A stretch of 64,000 bases of DNA from contig JABLXE010000005.1 in the NCBI GenBank assembly GCA_013178225.1, positions 1 to 64,000 on the forward strand, in the 5' to 3' direction. The first letter of the stretch is position 1. Every line of letters begins with the position of its first letter. The position numbers were made by a program, and so were the translations under genes. Of this stretch, positions 61,301 to 64,000 are shown piece after piece. This DNA comes from Methanotrichaceae archaeon. GTDB taxonomy: Archaea; Halobacteriota; Methanosarcinia; Methanotrichales; Methanotrichaceae. The notes beneath the pieces are model-generated. The model saw only the letters and a list, made by a program, of their open reading frames with translations, had not been told where the DNA came from and searched no databases.

Positions 61301-63313
61301 TTGCCATCAGCTCCTATCCTGGTAACTTGCGGCCTGCCTTACGCCAACGGGCCCTGTCACATAGGCCACCTCAGAACCTATGTGCCTGCAGACATCTTCG
61401 TCAGAGGGCTTAGAAAGTTGGGCCGGGACGTGGCCTTCATCTGCGGCTCGGACGCCCACGGAACTCCAATTGTGGTGAACGCCGAGTCCCAGGGCATCTC
61501 GCCCGAGACACTGGTTGCCCGCTATCATCAGCACTTCGACCAGGCCTTCAAGGGCATGAACGTGGCCTTCGACTATTTCGGAAGCACTCACAACCCATCC
61601 AATTTCGTTCGAACTCAGGAGATGGTCACAGCCCTGATGGAGAACGGCCATGTTTATCCCCGCGAGATAGAGCTGGCCTACTGCCCTTCTTGCCAGCGCT
61701 TTTTGCCAGATCGCTATGTAGAGGGAGAATGCCCCTACTGCGGAAAGCCGGCACGCGGGGATGAGTGCGATCAGGGATGCGGGCGCCACCTGGAGCCGGG
61801 AGAGATAAAGAACGCCGTCTGCAAAGTGTGCGGAGGAAGTGCCGATTACCGCAAGCAGACACACTATTTCTTCAAGCTGTCTTCGTTCCAGGATTTCCTG
61901 ATCGATTACCTGCAAACGCTTGGAGGGACGATCACAGCCCGCAATTACGCCCTGGAATGGGTCAGGCAGGAACTGAAGGACTGGTGCATCACCAGGAACA
62001 TGTCCTGGGGAGTTCCTTTCCCTGGACACAATGAGCTGGTGGTCTATGTGTGGGTTGACGCCCCCATCGGCTACATCTCCTTTTCCGAAGAGTGGTGCGA
62101 AAAGAGCGGACGAAACTGGAAGGCATACTGGAAAGACGGGGCCCGGATAATACACTTCATAGGCGGAGACATCGTCTATCACCACTGTATCTTCTGGCCG
62201 GCCATGCTGAAAGGCTCCGGCTACACTCTTCCTTCCGCAGTTGTGGCCAGCGGAATGCTGAAGATCGATGACCGCAAGTTCTCCAAGTCCCGCGGATATG
62301 TGATCTGGGTAATTGATGACTACCTCGAAAAGGGACTGCATCCGGACCTGTTGCGTTACTATCTGGCCAGCTACACCTCTCACACCAAGGAGGTGAACTT
62401 TGCCTGGAAGATATTCGCCGATAAGGTCAACACCGAGCTGGTGGGCGCTCTCGGAAACTTCATCAACCGGGCTTTGACCTTCACCGCCAAGAACTTCGAC
62501 GGGAAGGTGCCGAATGGAGAGATAGACCCAGAAGTCTTGAAGAAGATCGAGGCCGTGATGCAGGAGATGACTTCCGCCCTGGAAGAGTATGAGTTCAAGA
62601 AGATGTGCGATGGCGTGATGGCCCTGGCCGATTACGGGAACATATACTTCCAGTCTCACGAGCCCTGGAAGCTCATAAAGACCGATCGAGAATCGGCAGG
62701 AGCGGTGCTGCGAAGCTGTCTTCAGATCGCCAAGGCTCTGGCCGTCTTCATGGAGCCGGTCATGCCCTCCAAGATGGACGCCGCCGGAAGGCAGCTCGGA
62801 CTTCCGGGGCCTGTCGGCGAGATGCTCTTTTGCGAGGCCCTGGCTCCGATGGAAGAGGGTGCGGACCTGGGCCATCCGGAGCTGCTTTTTAGCCGGATGG
62901 AGGAAGCACAGGTAAAGGAGCTTGACCGGGTGTTCAAGGAACGGATCCGGCAAGCAGACGCTCGAGAGAAGACGAAAACGGAGGAGAAAAAATTGATCTC
63001 TTACGACCAATTCCAAGCCCTTGATATCAGAGTGGGCGAGATTTTGCAGGCAGAACGCATTAAGGGCTCGAACAAGCTCCTCAAGTTGATGGTGAGCCTT
63101 GGCGACGAGACCAGGCAGGTGGTGGCCGGAATCGCCACCAATTATGCCCCTGAAGACCTGGCCGGCCGGCAGATCGCAGTGCTGGCAAACCTTGAACCGG
63201 CCAAGCTCTTCGGTGTGGAGTCTCAGGCCATGATCCTGGCAGCAGACGTAGACGGTGCAGCTGTGTTGCTGGGTCCGGAAAAACGGGTGGCTCCGGGATC
63301 GAAGGTGCGGTAG
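61301..63313 (+). CDS. metG: Methionyl-tRNA synthetase
   Basis: A 670-residue class I synthetase starting at TTG 61301. The HIGH motif is literal ([10 protein letters not shown], about residues 18-27); the KMSKS loop reads KFSKSRG (about 328-334). Two zinc knuckles lie in the connective insert (CPSC, CPYC, CDQGC, CKVC). Catalytic [22 protein letters not shown] and the stem helices are complete. The last about 110 residues are the C-terminal dimerisation/tRNA-binding OB fold ([29 protein letters not shown]). It is followed, after 9 bp, by the AtwA gene. It may be co-transcribed with it. Confidence 0.95.
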   Translation: MPSAPILVTCGLPYANGPCHIGHLRTYVPADIFVRGLRKLGRDVAFICGSDAHGTPIVVNAESQGISPETLVARYHQHFDQAFKGMNVAFDYFGSTHNPSNFVRTQEMVTALMENGHVYPREIELAYCPSCQRFLPDRYVEGECPYCGKPARGDECDQGCGRHLEPGEIKNAVCKVCGGSADYRKQTHYFFKLSSFQDFLIDYLQTLGGTITARNYALEWVRQELKDWCITRNMSWGVPFPGHNELVVYVWVDAPIGYISFSEEWCEKSGRNWKAYWKDGARIIHFIGGDIVYHHCIFWPAMLKGSGYTLPSAVVASGMLKIDDRKFSKSRGYVIWVIDDYLEKGLHPDLLRYYLASYTSHTKEVNFAWKIFADKVNTELVGALGNFINRALTFTAKNFDGKVPNGEIDPEVLKKIEAVMQEMTSALEEYEFKKMCDGVMALADYGNIYFQSHEPWKLIKTDRESAGAVLRSCLQIAKALAVFMEPVMPSKMDAAGRQLGLPGPVGEMLFCEALAPMEEGADLGHPELLFSRMEEAQVKELDRVFKERIRQADAREKTKTEEKKLISYDQFQALDIRVGEILQAERIKGSNKLLKLMVSLGDETRQVVAGIATNYAPEDLAGRQIAVLANLEPAKLFGVESQAMILAADVDGAAVLLGPEKRVAPGSKVR

Positions 63314-63322
63314 GTGTATCCA

Positions 63323-64000
63323 ATGCTGCAGGTCGAGAATTTATACAAGACTTATCAGCTCTCCGACAAGGAGATAGTAGCTCTGCAGGACGTGAGCTTT
63401 GCTGCCGAACAGGGCGAGATCCTGGGCATCCTGGGCAAGAGCGGCGGCGGCAAGACGACACTCATGAAGATCCTGCGCGGAATCGAGCGCTTTGACTCCG
63501 GCCGGATAATCCTGGACGGCCTGACCATCACACCTGAGAGCAGCGATGATGATCTGCGAAAGCTGCTCTCCATGACCGCCATACATCTGCAGAGGGACTT
63601 TGCTCTGTGGACGGAGTCTGCCCTTAATAACGTGGTCCGGAGGGTGAATGCCCGCACCACCGGCTATGAGGTGCTGCCCACAACGGACGATCCAAACTAT
63701 GATTCGATCTATGCCGAGGCCATGTATTACCTGCAGCTGGTGGGCCTCGATCGGAGGGCCTTGCAACTGGCAACCATTCTCAGCGGCGGAGAGAAGCAGC
63801 GGCTGCTGATAGCCCGGCAGCTGGCCAAGAAACCGCAGCTGCTGCTCTTAGATGAGCCGGCCACCATGGCCTGCCCCGCCACCAAGCAGGAGGTCTTGGA
63901 CGCCATCAAGAAGGTGAACCAGGAACTGGGCCTGACCATCCTGGTGGTCTCGCACCTTCCGGAGATTCACGAGTACCTGGCAGACCGCATCATCTGGCTG
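63323..64000 (+). CDS. atwA: Methyl-coenzyme M reductase system component A2 (cut by window end)
   Basis: An ABC-type ATPase running off the window (226 codons visible). Walker A is GKSGGGKTT and Walker B LLLLDEPA. LSGGEKQRLLIARQLAKKP is the signature. DEPATMACPATKQEVLDAIK with the long insert VLPTTDDPNYDSIYAEAMYYL is specific to component A2, which activates methyl-coenzyme M reductase in an ATP-dependent way. An in-frame GTG at 63314 is an alternative start. It confirms a methanogen host. The second ABC half is beyond the window. Confidence 0.9.
   Translation, partial: MLQVENLYKTYQLSDKEIVALQDVSFAAEQGEILGILGKSGGGKTTLMKILRGIERFDSGRIILDGLTITPESSDDDLRKLLSMTAIHLQRDFALWTESALNNVVRRVNARTTGYEVLPTTDDPNYDSIYAEAMYYLQLVGLDRRALQLATILSGGEKQRLLIARQLAKKPQLLLLDEPATMACPATKQEVLDAIKKVNQELGLTILVVSHLPEIHEYLADRIIWL

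Noticed and set aside
61307-63016. 569-codon frame on the minus strand
   Set aside because: Antisense shadow of metG, a secure gene.

Overview
The window reads as chromosome of a methanogenic archaeon, most likely a Methanothrix (Methanosaeta)-type member of the Methanosarcinales/Methanotrichales. Evidence: the right edge starts a gene for methyl-coenzyme M reductase system component A2 (AtwA), which is specific to methanogens. Threonyl-tRNA synthetase is the archaeal form, and there are SRP19, UPF0280, DUF2209, DUF211, DUF1616 and NifB genes of archaeal type. Many proteins are secreted and rich in N-x-S/T sequons. Archaeal TATA boxes and strong AGGAGG Shine-Dalgarno sites are visible, and several transcripts look leaderless. 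The genus is an inference; the methanogen call is firm.

Region 1 (1-9.4 kb) is an accessory, decaying zone. It holds a tandem and dispersed CACAAAG inverted-repeat family surrounding a GxxExxY gene, five copies of a second GC-rich hairpin repeat, several toxin-antitoxin-like genes (UPF0175 antitoxins, a PIN toxin, HicB, DUF2283 with a PBECR-like partner), two wecB start fragments, a broken glycosyltransferase next to an intact one, and three genes that join an acylphosphatase domain to repetitive coiled coils.

Region 2 (10-24.5 kb) is dominated by exported proteins: two close 290-residue paralogues and a distant relative, PPC-like and beta-sandwich surface proteins, a Cys-rich protein, a TIGR04279-like protein and a DUF1616 membrane protein whose third codon is an in-frame TAG. 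There are also a CPBP protease, a YdjM-like membrane hydrolase, a GalE-type epimerase and tRNA-His.

Region 3 (24.6-33.4 kb) holds a three-gene MoxR-type ATPase / FwdC-like beta-helix / vWA operon. It diverges from a sugar-phosphate operon (PfkB-type kinase, class I aldolase, cofactor-dependent phosphoglycerate mutase, HPr-kinase-like protein). Between them lies a four-unit array of about 110-bp hairpin repeats that I do not recognise. Two small winged-helix regulators follow.

Region 4 (33.5-39.7 kb) is a five-gene operon of exported proteins: three small WxL-like beta proteins, one DUF916-like protein and one 1170-residue scaffold with DUF11-like repeats. It resembles the bacterial WxL surface complex in layout and motifs.

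Region 5 (40-56.3 kb) contains YgiQ, a NosD-like protein, a MITE-like insertion candidate, ThrRS, an AT-rich two-gene island, the UPF0280/HflX/DUF2209/PHP operon, DUF211, SRP19, NifB, a lysine-rich protein, a DOMON-DUF2202 lipoprotein and a peroxiredoxin. Region 6 (56.5-64 kb) has a secreted protein with about 60 hexapeptide Cys repeats, two paralogous exported proteins, MetG and the start of AtwA.

The strongest candidates for undescribed biology are the Cys-hexapeptide solenoid, the WxL-like operon, the 28.2-28.7 kb hairpin array and the P-loop-degenerate MoxR/vWA system.
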